From positions 1 to 64,000 of the forward strand of contig NZ_JARSBN010000004.1 of the NCBI RefSeq assembly GCF_029624125.1: DNA of 64,000 nucleotides. The letters are read 5' to 3'. The stretch is from Winogradskyella marincola. GTDB lineage: Bacteria; Bacteroidota; Bacteroidia; Flavobacteriales; Flavobacteriaceae. Below, piece after piece: positions 1 to 5,944 of this stretch; position 1 is the first letter of the stretch, and each line of letters opens with the position of its first letter. The notes below the pieces were generated by a model. The model was not told the DNA's origin. It ran no database searches and worked only from the letters and a program-made list of their open reading frames with translations. Position numbers and translations under genes: made by a program.

Positions 1-53
1 TTGAAATGCATAAAAACAGAATTGCGGAATTGAATAAAATTGAGAATGAATAA
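1..53 (+). CDS. 3' end of a truncated cassette gene
   Basis: An open frame enters from the window edge in frame 3 and stops with TAA at 51-53, eight bases before the first attC-like site. The visible tail is short, charged and ends in ELNKIENE. Position and orientation fit the last codons of the gene in the preceding cassette, because all downstream cassette genes also end just before or inside the left edge of a site. Too little is visible to name a family, and a chance open frame cannot be excluded. Confidence 0.35.
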   Translation, partial: EMHKNRIAELNKIENE

Positions 54-60
54 AAATAAC

Positions 61-199
61 TGTAGGCAACAATGTATAACCGCAATTACGGCGGATTCGA
101 CTACGTCCGAATCCGCTCGGAATTGCTAACGTCAGTTCTTAACCGAAAAACATTAACTTTAAACCCGTAACTGACGGTTATACGAACACGTTACCTACA
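61..199 (+). repeat. attC-like site 1 (family A)
   Basis: Left end TGTAGGCAAC (61-70), right end GTTACCTACA (190-199). Inside, GTATAACCG near the left pairs with CGGTTATAC near the right. Two internal hairpins are visible: GCGGATTCG with CGAATCCGC (around 91-117), and CGTCAGTT with AACTGACG (around 130-175). The site is about 90% identical to site 4. The left end predicts that the upstream cassette begins GTTGCCTACA outside the window. Confidence 0.7.
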
Positions 200-208
200 A
201 TTTGAAAA

Positions 209-622
209 ATGAACATTCTTAAACCGACATGGAAAGTATCTGAAAAAGAGATTTTGGCTAATTTCTCTTTCCTGCAATCTGAATTTGGATTCCCGAAATT
301 TAAGAAAAAGTGGATTAAAGATGAATATTCAATTTCGACAAAAAAAGCTGAGATTGAATTCTCAACAACAATTTTCAAATTTGACTCAAACGCACCAATA
401 ATCGGAATCACTAATCATTCTGAACCGATTGAATTTAATCACGAAATCTATCCGACGAATTTTTATTGGATTCACAATCTCGACGAAACTGGCGGATTGA
501 AAATGATGACGGAAAATGGACGCGAGTTTGTTGAAATTTATATATCTGAATGCGCTGAGTTATTAAGAACTAATCCTAAAATATTGAACGGAATAACAAC
601 TGATTTTAAAAAGATTAAATAA
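209..622 (+). CDS. Cassette protein of unknown function, 137 aa
   Basis: I do not recognise a family. The ATG at 209 lies only ten bases after the right edge of site 1 and the stop lies one base before site 2, so the gene fills its cassette, as in integrons. There is no signal peptide or membrane segment. The protein is mixed alpha/beta with a lysine-rich N-terminal third (KFKKKWIKDE around residues 30-40) and an acidic, aromatic middle (FYWIHNLDE around 87). The minus-strand frame over the same bases is a shadow. It is probably a soluble cytoplasmic protein. Function cannot be inferred from its neighbours, because cassette genes are usually unrelated to one another. Confidence 0.65.
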   Translation: MNILKPTWKVSEKEILANFSFLQSEFGFPKFKKKWIKDEYSISTKKAEIEFSTTIFKFDSNAPIIGITNHSEPIEFNHEIYPTNFYWIHNLDETGGLKMMTENGREFVEIYISECAELLRTNPKILNGITTDFKKIK

Positions 623-623
623 C

Positions 624-762
624 TGTAGGTAACAACGGCTATAATCCATTGCGGCTGAAATTCCTTTCGGAATTTCATTGCAATTTTGCTATCTTTCGGC
701 TACGGCGGAAAGAATCCTGCGGATTTTTCCGCAACAAATCATAGCCAAACACGTTACCTGCA
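624..762 (+). repeat. attC-like site 2 (family B)
   Basis: Left end TGTAGGTAAC (624-633), right end GTTACCTGCA (753-762). The outer pairing is GGCTAT with ATAGCC. Hairpin 1 is GAAATTCC-tttc-GGAATTTC; hairpin 2 is GCGGAA with TTCCGC enclosing ATCC/GGAT. The left end is an exact reverse complement of the start of the preceding cassette (190-199). Confidence 0.7.
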
Positions 763-776
763 AGCTGAAAACAGAA

Positions 777-1247
777 ATGCGAAAAATAATTGGACTGATT
801 TTATTATTGACTTTAACGAGTTGTTCTTACAACACGGATTTCTATATATTCAATACAACCGATAAGCCGATTATAGTTGTGTACGAATCTGGACCAAACG
901 GAAAAGCCTTCGTGACTGACCCGAGAATTGTGGAATTTGACTCGAACTTTGAAACCCGTGAAATAAAAAAAGCATACGAATACAAAACTGAACCTAAAAC
1001 TGATTCGAAAAATAAAATCATTACGTGTGAATTGAAAAGCGGACAAGCACTTTGGATTGGACACGATTTGAATTTTACTTTGACGAACCCTAACGAGGCT
1101 CTGATATTAAAAGAAAATCTTGTCGAATTAAAAGTAGAACAGAACGGAAATCAACTATTTCGTGTAGATGACAGATATGTAATTGACTTTTTCGAAACGA
1201 TTGACATTCATACTGTCGGAATTAAAGTAAAAAAAGCCAGCAGGTAA
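777..1247 (+). CDS. Small lipoprotein of unknown function
   Basis: The frame is open from 678, but that stretch is attC-like site 2. The ATG at 777 gives a clean lipoprotein signal: positively charged MRKIIG, a leucine-rich core, then the lipobox LTSC with the acylated cysteine near residue 16. The mature part is about 140 residues, beta-rich, with no motif I recognise. The stop (1245-1247) lies inside the left end of site 3, typical for a cassette gene. It is probably anchored to the outer or inner membrane facing the periplasm. No function can be assigned. Confidence 0.7.
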   Translation: MRKIIGLILLLTLTSCSYNTDFYIFNTTDKPIIVVYESGPNGKAFVTDPRIVEFDSNFETREIKKAYEYKTEPKTDSKNKIITCELKSGQALWIGHDLNFTLTNPNEALILKENLVELKVEQNGNQLFRVDDRYVIDFFETIDIHTVGIKVKKASR

Positions 1248-1377
1248 CAATGGCTATAATTCATTGCGGTTGAATTCCTTATCGGAATTCAACGCAAATT
1301 TGCTATCTTTCGGCTACGGCGGAAAGAATCCTGCGGATTTTTCCGCAACGAAATCATAGCCGAGACCGTTACCCAAC
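1240..1377 (+). repeat. attC-like site 3 (family B)
   Basis: Left GCAGGTAAC (1240-1248), right GTTACCCAAC (1368-1377). Closely related to sites 2 and 7. The first hairpin here is GAATTCC-ttatc-GGAATTC: relative to site 2 one base pair is missing from both arms, a compensating change that argues the hairpin is conserved as structure. It overlaps the last codons of the preceding gene. Confidence 0.7.
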
Positions 1378-1380
1378 ATT

Positions 1381-1878
1381 TTGAAGAACGTCACGAAAAA
1401 TAATCTTGAACTGAATTTAAAAGAGGCTACTTCTACTCTATTAGAAATGGCGAGAAACTCTTGTTGGAATAACATTTCGGAAAATACGAGCTACATAATT
1501 TCGGAAATCAAAAATGACTCTCGAAATTTTAAAATCCAGAGACTTGAAAGGAAAAAAGCGAATCGGAAAAAGAAACCTGTAACTCTGAAAAAAGCAACAA
1601 CTGAATTAAAATCGATTTACGAAAACCTATACGACATCAATCTGGAAGTTTTTAAAAGTCGGAAAAACAAAACTATTGTTGATATTCGGTATTATCCGAA
1701 ATCAGCACTTGAATCTGACCATTATGAGAAAATTAAAAATAACGAACCAATGCTACATTGTAAAGTTGGAATTCCACCTTATGCAAGTGACAAGTCAAAA
1801 AAATATGACGTGAATTGGGAACTTGGCGGAATAAGACACGAATGGAACACATTTTGGAACAGAATCCAACTCAAATGA
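1381..1878 (+). CDS. Cassette protein of unknown function, 165 aa
   Basis: The frame begins with TTG at 1381, three bases after site 3. No ATG is available until residue 23, which would discard a well-formed N-terminal segment, so TTG is preferred; a second cassette gene at 2888 also seems to use TTG. The protein is basic, with a lysine/arginine-rich stretch around residues 50-65 (RLERKKANRKKKP), followed by a beta-rich half containing VDIRYYPKSAL. No signal peptide or membrane segment is visible. The basic patch could bind nucleic acid, but that is a guess. The small frame at 1815-2006 overlaps this gene and site 4 and is not considered real. Confidence 0.6.
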   Translation: MKNVTKNNLELNLKEATSTLLEMARNSCWNNISENTSYIISEIKNDSRNFKIQRLERKKANRKKKPVTLKKATTELKSIYENLYDINLEVFKSRKNKTIVDIRYYPKSALESDHYEKIKNNEPMLHCKVGIPPYASDKSKKYDVNWELGGIRHEWNTFWNRIQLK

Positions 1879-1902
1879 AAATACAGAAACCGAATAAAAA
1901 AC

Positions 1903-2043
1903 GTTGGGTAACAATGTATAACCGCAATTACGGCGGATTCGACTACGTCCGAATCCACTCGGAATTGCTAACGTCAGTGCTAAACCGAAAAATTTGCGTA
2001 CTTTAACCCGTAACTGACGGTTATACGAGACCGTTGTAACACA
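1903..2043 (+). repeat. attC-like site 4 (family A)
   Basis: Left GTTGGGTAAC (1903-1912), right GTTGTAACAC (2033-2042). These two ends are not complementary to each other, whereas the left end matches the start of the preceding cassette (1368-1377) and the right end matches the close of the next one (2750-2759). The body is nearly identical to site 1. This site best separates the cassette model from a simple inverted-repeat element. Confidence 0.75.
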
Positions 2044-2067
2044 TTTTGACCAAAAACTCTTAAAAAA

Positions 2068-2439
2068 ATGAAACTAGATGAATTTATATCAGAAACCATA
2101 AAATCTGTAATCAAAGGTTTAGACGATTGTAAAGATTTTGCGGTTGAGCACAATGCCAGAATAAATCCAAGGTTTAGACCCAAAAATAATTCTGATGAAA
2201 ACTATATTTTCTATAACACAGAAGAAGGAGCTGTAAAAATTTCTAAAGTAGACTTTGATATAGCTGTAACCGTTACAGAAAAAGAAGAAAATGGAATCAA
2301 AGCTGGAATTTCTGTTTATGGAATAGGTTTAGGTGCCAAGTCAAAAGGAACAGAAGAAAATCAAACCATTTCTAGGATTAATTTTAGTGTTGACGTTGCG
2401 CTACCTAATACTGAATATAACTTATCAATATTAAAATAA
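2068..2439 (+). CDS. Small soluble protein of unknown function, 123 aa
   Basis: First gene of a two-gene cassette. The N-terminal 30 residues form a probable amphipathic helix, followed by ARINPRF, then a beta-rich region (VDFDIAVTVTE, GISVYGIGLGAK) and a closing strand set (INFSVDVALP). I recall this layout, with INP and a final F-V-V-LP strand, from a widespread small family of unknown role, but I cannot name it firmly. There is no signal peptide. The stop TAA is followed immediately by the ATG of the next gene, so the pair is probably co-translated and may act together. Confidence 0.7.
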   Translation: MKLDEFISETIKSVIKGLDDCKDFAVEHNARINPRFRPKNNSDENYIFYNTEEGAVKISKVDFDIAVTVTEKEENGIKAGISVYGIGLGAKSKGTEENQTISRINFSVDVALPNTEYNLSILK

Positions 2440-2745
2440 ATGAAACCTGAAAATATAAAAACCAAAGTGAATTTTCATTTTGAAGGACAAGCTAAACCGT
2501 TTGCAAGCGCAGAAGATTATGAAGTTCTAAAAAGATTTTTATGGATAGATGAAGAATCTGAATACGAAACTAATATTAGTGAAGTAGATGTTGAAGGTAA
2601 GATGTACGAAATCGTTGATACTAGAATTAGCATTTTAAAAGAAACTTCAGATTTACATTTGACTTACGGAATTGATTTGGCATTGACGGGTGAAAGTTTG
2701 CCTTATAATTTTAGAGTTTCAGTATATCTAAAAGAAAAAGAATAA
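2440..2745 (+). CDS. Small protein of unknown function, 101 aa
   Basis: Starts directly after the stop codon of the preceding gene (0-bp gap) and ends four bases before site 5. It is the only gene here sharing a cassette with another, which suggests a functional pair, for example partner proteins. The product is acidic (WIDEESEYETNISEVDVEG around residues 35-55), beta-rich, without signal peptide or membrane segment. No family is recognised. A toxin-antitoxin role is conceivable because two-gene cassettes often encode such pairs, but neither protein has a motif supporting it. Confidence 0.65.
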   Translation: MKPENIKTKVNFHFEGQAKPFASAEDYEVLKRFLWIDEESEYETNISEVDVEGKMYEIVDTRISILKETSDLHLTYGIDLALTGESLPYNFRVSVYLKEKE

Positions 2746-2749
2746 AAAC

Positions 2750-2885
2750 GTGTTACAACAATGTCTATAAATAATTGCTGGTTCTCGCTTACTCTGAAAA
2801 TTCCTGCGGAATTTTCAGCTTATAGTATACTTGCAAAGTTAAGTGCTAACCCACGCAACTACTCATAGCCCAACCGTTGGCAATA
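2750..2885 (+). repeat. attC-like site 5 (family C)
   Basis: Left GTGTTACAAC (2750-2759), right GTTGGCAATA (2876-2885). Contains the hairpin CTGAAAATTCC-tgc-GGAATTTTCAG (2794-2818). Site 8 has the same hairpin as CTGAAAATCC/GGATTTTCAG, with both arms changed together. The 3' half, around TTGCAAAGTTAAGTGCTAACC, is shared with site 8. Confidence 0.7.
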
Positions 2886-2887
2886 AT

Positions 2888-3754
2888 TTGAAAAAATCCG
2901 TTTACATATCGAACTTTCTGCTAATTCTATTGGTTTTTTCTTGCGGGCAAAATTCATCTGAAAAAGAACTGAATGGAAATTGGCGTGAAATAGAAAATGA
3001 ATATAGTACTTGGCATTTTTATCCTGACAGTTTAGTTCTTAAAATTCCAAGTTATCCCAACGGAATTTATGATAGAACAGAATGGAGTGCTAATAAATCT
3101 CAAATTGAATTTGAGCTTCGAGAATTTGGTATTGATTCGCTTGGAAATAAAGTTGACACAATTAATAAGGTGTTAATTAATTACAATCTCTCTGACAAAA
3201 AAGACAGCCTTTTTGGAACTTTAAAGAACAATTATGGTGAATATAAATTTAGTTTGCTAAAAACCGAAAACTACATTGAATACTTAAAAAGAAAATTTGG
3301 AATCGAATTCACTTTACCTAAAAACGATTCGATTGAATTAAAAAGAATTGACCCAGTCTACGGAATGAAAATTTTTATGAATTTTAAAAATGATAATATC
3401 ATTGCGAAAACAGAACTATCCAATTCTTTAAATAACTTAGAAACTGACATAAAAGAATTTAAAAAGCAATTGGAATCTTATTTCGGAACTTATGATTTGC
3501 GCACAGAAAGGTTTTATTTGAGTGTTTACGCCGACAAGAAAATTCCAGATTCGATTATAACAGCAAATTTAGCTGTAACAGTCAAAAGCAATTTTTTTCT
3601 AAATAATAAATACGACGCTATTCCTATTCCAAGACCACCTGGAGATACACTTCCAATAAAAATCTTTAGAATTTATGAAAGTGAACAAAAACAAAATATT
3701 GGATTGAGAAAAGCGAAGGAAATAAAAACTATTGCCAACACCGTGTATAATTAA
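2888..3754 (+). CDS. Cassette lipoprotein of unknown function
   Basis: The frame is open from 2843, but that start lies in site 5. TTG at 2888, two bases after the site, begins a convincing lipoprotein signal: MKKSVY, a hydrophobic core LLILLVF, and the lipobox FSC near residue 19. The mature protein (about 270 residues) starts with a region resembling small lipocalin-like or 'copper-resistance NlpE-like' folds in its spacing (GNWREIENEY, then a W-H-F strand), but this is only an impression. The stop lies inside site 6. Probably a periplasm-facing lipoprotein; function unknown. Confidence 0.65.
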   Translation: MKKSVYISNFLLILLVFSCGQNSSEKELNGNWREIENEYSTWHFYPDSLVLKIPSYPNGIYDRTEWSANKSQIEFELREFGIDSLGNKVDTINKVLINYNLSDKKDSLFGTLKNNYGEYKFSLLKTENYIEYLKRKFGIEFTLPKNDSIELKRIDPVYGMKIFMNFKNDNIIAKTELSNSLNNLETDIKEFKKQLESYFGTYDLRTERFYLSVYADKKIPDSIITANLAVTVKSNFFLNNKYDAIPIPRPPGDTLPIKIFRIYESEQKQNIGLRKAKEIKTIANTVYN

Positions 3755-3870
3755 TTGCTTGTTAATCGCTTACTTACGAAAATTCCGCTGGAATTTTCTA
3801 TCTGTGATTTGTTTGCTAACTTAGTTGCTTAACTACGCAACTAATCATACACTAGAACCGTTGTGTGTAA
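3730..3870 (+). repeat. attC-like site 6 (family C, divergent)
   Basis: Left TATTGCCAAC (3730-3739), right GTTGTGTGTA (3860-3869). Hairpins: GAAAATTCC-gct-GGAATTTTC and TTAGTTGC with GCAACTAA. The outer pairing GTGTAT/ATACAC replaces the GGCTAT/ATAGCC of other sites, another paired change. The left end is an exact complement of 2876-2885. Confidence 0.7.
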
Positions 3871-3891
3871 GTTAAAAAATCAGAACGCTGA

Positions 3892-4251
3892 ATGACAGAA
3901 ACTGTTGAATTGAGAAATAAACCTGAATTAAAATTTATCTTGAATACGGATGAATTTAATGTGATTGATGCTTCCGAACCGAAAAATAACGGAACTTACT
4001 CATACACTGAAATAAAAAGTGCGGAATTGAACTCTGAACGGACTAATTGGCTTATTTCAATTTTGAGCGTAATAGTCGACTTTTTAACTGGAAGTGGAAA
4101 CGGAGGGAAATTTAAAACGAAAGCTAATTTAATTCTAAAAACTGAAAAGCGGAATTTAAAAATATGGCTGAACGATGCGAATTATGGAAAAGCGAAAAAA
4201 ATAACTGAATTGATAAATAAAAATAAAACCTACACACAACAACGGCTATAA
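3892..4251 (+). CDS. Cassette protein with hydrophobic hairpin, 119 aa
   Basis: ATG at 3892 follows site 6 by 21 bases; the stop lies inside site 7. The N-terminal 50 residues form short strands (FILNTDEFNVIDASEP, GTYSYTEIKSAELN), then a hydrophobic stretch WLISILSVIVDFLTG around residues 53-68, then basic strands and a C-terminal helix. The strand-hydrophobic-strand-helix pattern recalls bacterial PH-like domains, in which a membrane-proximal insertion is common, but the match is by shape only. It could be a peripheral membrane protein. No family is named with confidence. Confidence 0.6.
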   Translation: MTETVELRNKPELKFILNTDEFNVIDASEPKNNGTYSYTEIKSAELNSERTNWLISILSVIVDFLTGSGNGGKFKTKANLILKTEKRNLKIWLNDANYGKAKKITELINKNKTYTQQRL

Positions 4252-4370
4252 TCCATTGCGGCTGAAATTCCTATCGGAATTTCATTGCAATTTGCTATCT
4301 TTCGGCTACGACGGAAAGAATCCTGCGGATTTTTCCCCAACAAATCATAGTCGAAACCGTTGTATGCCAT
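4231..4370 (+). repeat. attC-like site 7 (family B)
   Basis: Left TACACACAAC (4231-4240), right GTTGTATGCC (4359-4368). The body is nearly identical to site 2 although the terminal ten bases are entirely different, showing that the ends vary with the cassette while the body is conserved. Confidence 0.7.
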
Positions 4371-4374
4371 TTGA

Positions 4375-5139
4375 ATGAACGAAACTTTGAACATAGAAGA
4401 AAGGAAACCAATTTGGATTGCATTGTCTGATTTTTATCTTGACACAGAGCTTCAAGAATCAGATTTCAGACATATTGCGTTTAAAATCATTGAAAGTCCT
4501 TACTCTTTTGAAAAAGTCAAAGAAATTAATAAGTATGAGATTTTTCCAGTCTTACAGGCGAACTTAATGAGCGTTGCTGGAGAATGGGCAGGTTTTGATG
4601 AGAAATGGATAGTTGATAGTATAATGGAATCGCTTGCAAAAAGGAATGCAGTAAAGAAAATCGGAATTGAAAGCTCGTTTTTGACACTAAAATGGATGTG
4701 TAAAAATTATTGGGAAAAACTGGAAAAAGTTTACCAAGAGTTAAAATCTAATCCTGAATCTTACATTGTTACCTGTAAAGAATTATGGAAGTCGAATATC
4801 GAGCCTTTTGAATATTTAGAAAATAAACCCGAATTACAAAATAAGCTTGAAAGGATTGCTTTAAGCCATAAGAATCGTAATAAACTTTCGGACTTATACC
4901 AGTATCTGCAAGAAGGACAATATTGGATAAACCTTTGGACTGCATATTACCTACTCGAAGATTTTGAATTGAAAGAATCGGATAAATTAATCGGACTAAA
5001 TAATGAAACTGGAATTATAGATTTTTGTATCGAGACAGTTGATAGGAATCAACCGTATTTAGAAAAAGAAATTGCAAAGTTGAATTGCAAAAAATGGATA
5101 AAAAATAAAAAAACGGCATACAACAATGGCTATAAGTAA
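4375..5139 (+). CDS. DUF7079-like cassette protein, 254 aa
   Basis: ATG at 4375, six bases after site 7; stop inside site 8. The N-terminal half contains ERKPIWIALSDFYLDTEL at about residues 9-26 and LMSVAGEWAGF at about 64-74, a pattern I associate with the small DUF7079 family of unknown function. The C-terminal half is helical and aromatic (YWINLWTAYYLLEDF) and seems to be a second, unrelated segment, possibly a fusion. There is no signal peptide. Probably a cytoplasmic protein. The DUF assignment is from memory of the motif and needs a profile search. Confidence 0.65.
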   Translation: MNETLNIEERKPIWIALSDFYLDTELQESDFRHIAFKIIESPYSFEKVKEINKYEIFPVLQANLMSVAGEWAGFDEKWIVDSIMESLAKRNAVKKIGIESSFLTLKWMCKNYWEKLEKVYQELKSNPESYIVTCKELWKSNIEPFEYLENKPELQNKLERIALSHKNRNKLSDLYQYLQEGQYWINLWTAYYLLEDFELKESDKLIGLNNETGIIDFCIETVDRNQPYLEKEIAKLNCKKWIKNKKTAYNNGYK

Positions 5140-5252
5140 TTGCTTGTTCTCGCCTTCTTCTGAAAATCCTCGCGGATTTTCAGTTTGGTGTGTACTTGCA
5201 AAGTTAAGTGCTAACCCACGCAACTACTCATAGCCGAGACCGTTAACTCTAA
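5115..5252 (+). repeat. attC-like site 8 (family C)
   Basis: Left GGCATACAAC (5115-5124), right GTTAACTCTA (5242-5251). The hairpin CTGAAAATCC-tcgc-GGATTTTCAG covaries with that of site 5. This is the last intact site. The following segment lacks a matching closing end. Confidence 0.7.
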
Positions 5253-5306
5253 TTTAAAGACAATCTATGAAATACCTTTTATCTTATATTCAAAAAATAG
5301 TATGAA

Positions 5307-5699
5307 ATGGATTTAAAAATTTCAATAGAAGAAAATAAAAGTATGTTTCTTAATGAAATGATAACCTTTGAGAAAAAATTTATTCTTCAGCATTATTTTA
5401 AAGCCAATAAAAGTATCAATAATTTAGAAAGAGATATTTTAAAAAAATGTCCTAGCAATGAAATTGAAACTATTGCACTTATAGGAGTTCTGCTCGGCGA
5501 AAAAGATTCCTTGAATATTTTTAGGTTAAGAATTGGTTCTGTATTTAAAAGTGACATTGAATTAGCAAACACCTGTCTAAAGTTGATTAGTACTGAAAGT
5601 ATTGAAAATGCTGAAGATGAATTATTTCACTATAATTACCAATATGATGAACGTATTGAAATACCGATTGTAGATTATTACATTAGTTTTTTCAAATAA
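5307..5699 (+). CDS. Last cassette gene, unknown protein, 130 aa
   Basis: Sits after site 8 with a longer leader (55 bases) than the other cassette genes. ATG at 5307 is chosen; an ATG five bases earlier meets a stop within five codons. The protein is helical and acidic with no signal peptide and no family I recognise (GVLLGEKDSLNIFRLR in the middle; C-terminal IPIVDYYISFF). Its segment does not end in the complement of its own start, so the cassette is probably broken or fused to chromosomal DNA. Confidence 0.6.
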   Translation: MDLKISIEENKSMFLNEMITFEKKFILQHYFKANKSINNLERDILKKCPSNEIETIALIGVLLGEKDSLNIFRLRIGSVFKSDIELANTCLKLISTESIENAEDELFHYNYQYDERIEIPIVDYYISFFK

Positions 5700-5740
5700 A
5701 AAAACATTCTTATCGACTAAATAAATTTTGAAAATAACGA

Positions 5741-5762
5741 TGCACAACAACGTTAACTTTAA
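5741..5762 (+). repeat. Collapsed attC-like site at array end
   Basis: TGCACAAC followed by AACG looks like the left end of a site (compare AACAACG in sites 2 and 7), and it runs straight into GTTAACTTTAA, which looks like a right end and differs by one base from the right end of site 8 (GTTAACTCTAA). The 120-bp body is absent. I read this as a deletion scar marking the edge of the array; the rest of 5763-5870 shows no gene. Confidence 0.4.
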
Positions 5763-5870
5763 TGCCAGAGGAATATTGTGGTTAAAAAAAAAGCCTAGTT
5801 TTTCTATATTTTCACCTTTAATCTGAATAAATTAGAAAACTCATAGATGCTAGATTAAAAATCAATTAGT

Positions 5871-5909
5871 AAAGAAAAAGCCCTAATCTATCTCTAGATT
5901 AAGACTTTT
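5871..5909 (-). terminator. Intrinsic terminator of the OMP gene
   Basis: On the minus strand a 12-bp stem (5879-5890 with 5895-5906, two G-U pairs, 4-base loop) is followed by a U-rich tract. It lies 35 bases after the stop of the outer-membrane gene at 5945. Confidence 0.75.
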
Positions 5910-5944
5910 AACACTCAAAAAATTGATTGATGAAAACTCTATTT

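Larger units (their letters stand above)
61..5252 (+). mobile_element. Integron-like gene cassette array without visible integrase
   Basis: Eight sites of near-constant length (136-141 bp) separate seven complete segments, each with one or two plus-strand genes of unknown function. Every segment starts with GTT plus a variable 7-mer, and the ten bases closing it, ending in AAC, are the reverse complement of its own start: 190-199/624-633, 753-762/1239-1248 (9 of 10), 1368-1377/1903-1912, 2033-2042/2750-2759, 2876-2885/3730-3739, 3860-3869/4231-4240, 4359-4368/5115-5124. The two ends of one site often do not match each other (for example site 4), so the match belongs to the cassette and not the repeat. 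Integron cassettes cut between G and TT of GTT behave exactly this way. No tyrosine recombinase is encoded here, so this would be a cluster of attC sites lacking an integrase, or the integrase is outside the window. Confidence 0.75.

Noticed and set aside
678..776. Longer start for the cassette lipoprotein at 777
   Set aside because: The extension is the translated body of attC-like site 2; the signal peptide begins only at 777.
813..1064. Minus-strand ORF opposite the cassette lipoprotein
   Set aside because: Shadow frame with no independent start context; the plus-strand gene has a lipoprotein signal.
1815..2006. 63-aa ORF over the end of a cassette gene and site 4
   Set aside because: It overlaps the real gene in another frame and then reads through the structured site.
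61..5252. CRISPR array or MITE-type insertion elements
   Set aside because: The repeats are about 140 bp with spacers that are whole genes, so not CRISPR. The ends of a single site are often not inverted repeats of each other (site 4), and no target duplications flank them, so not MITEs.
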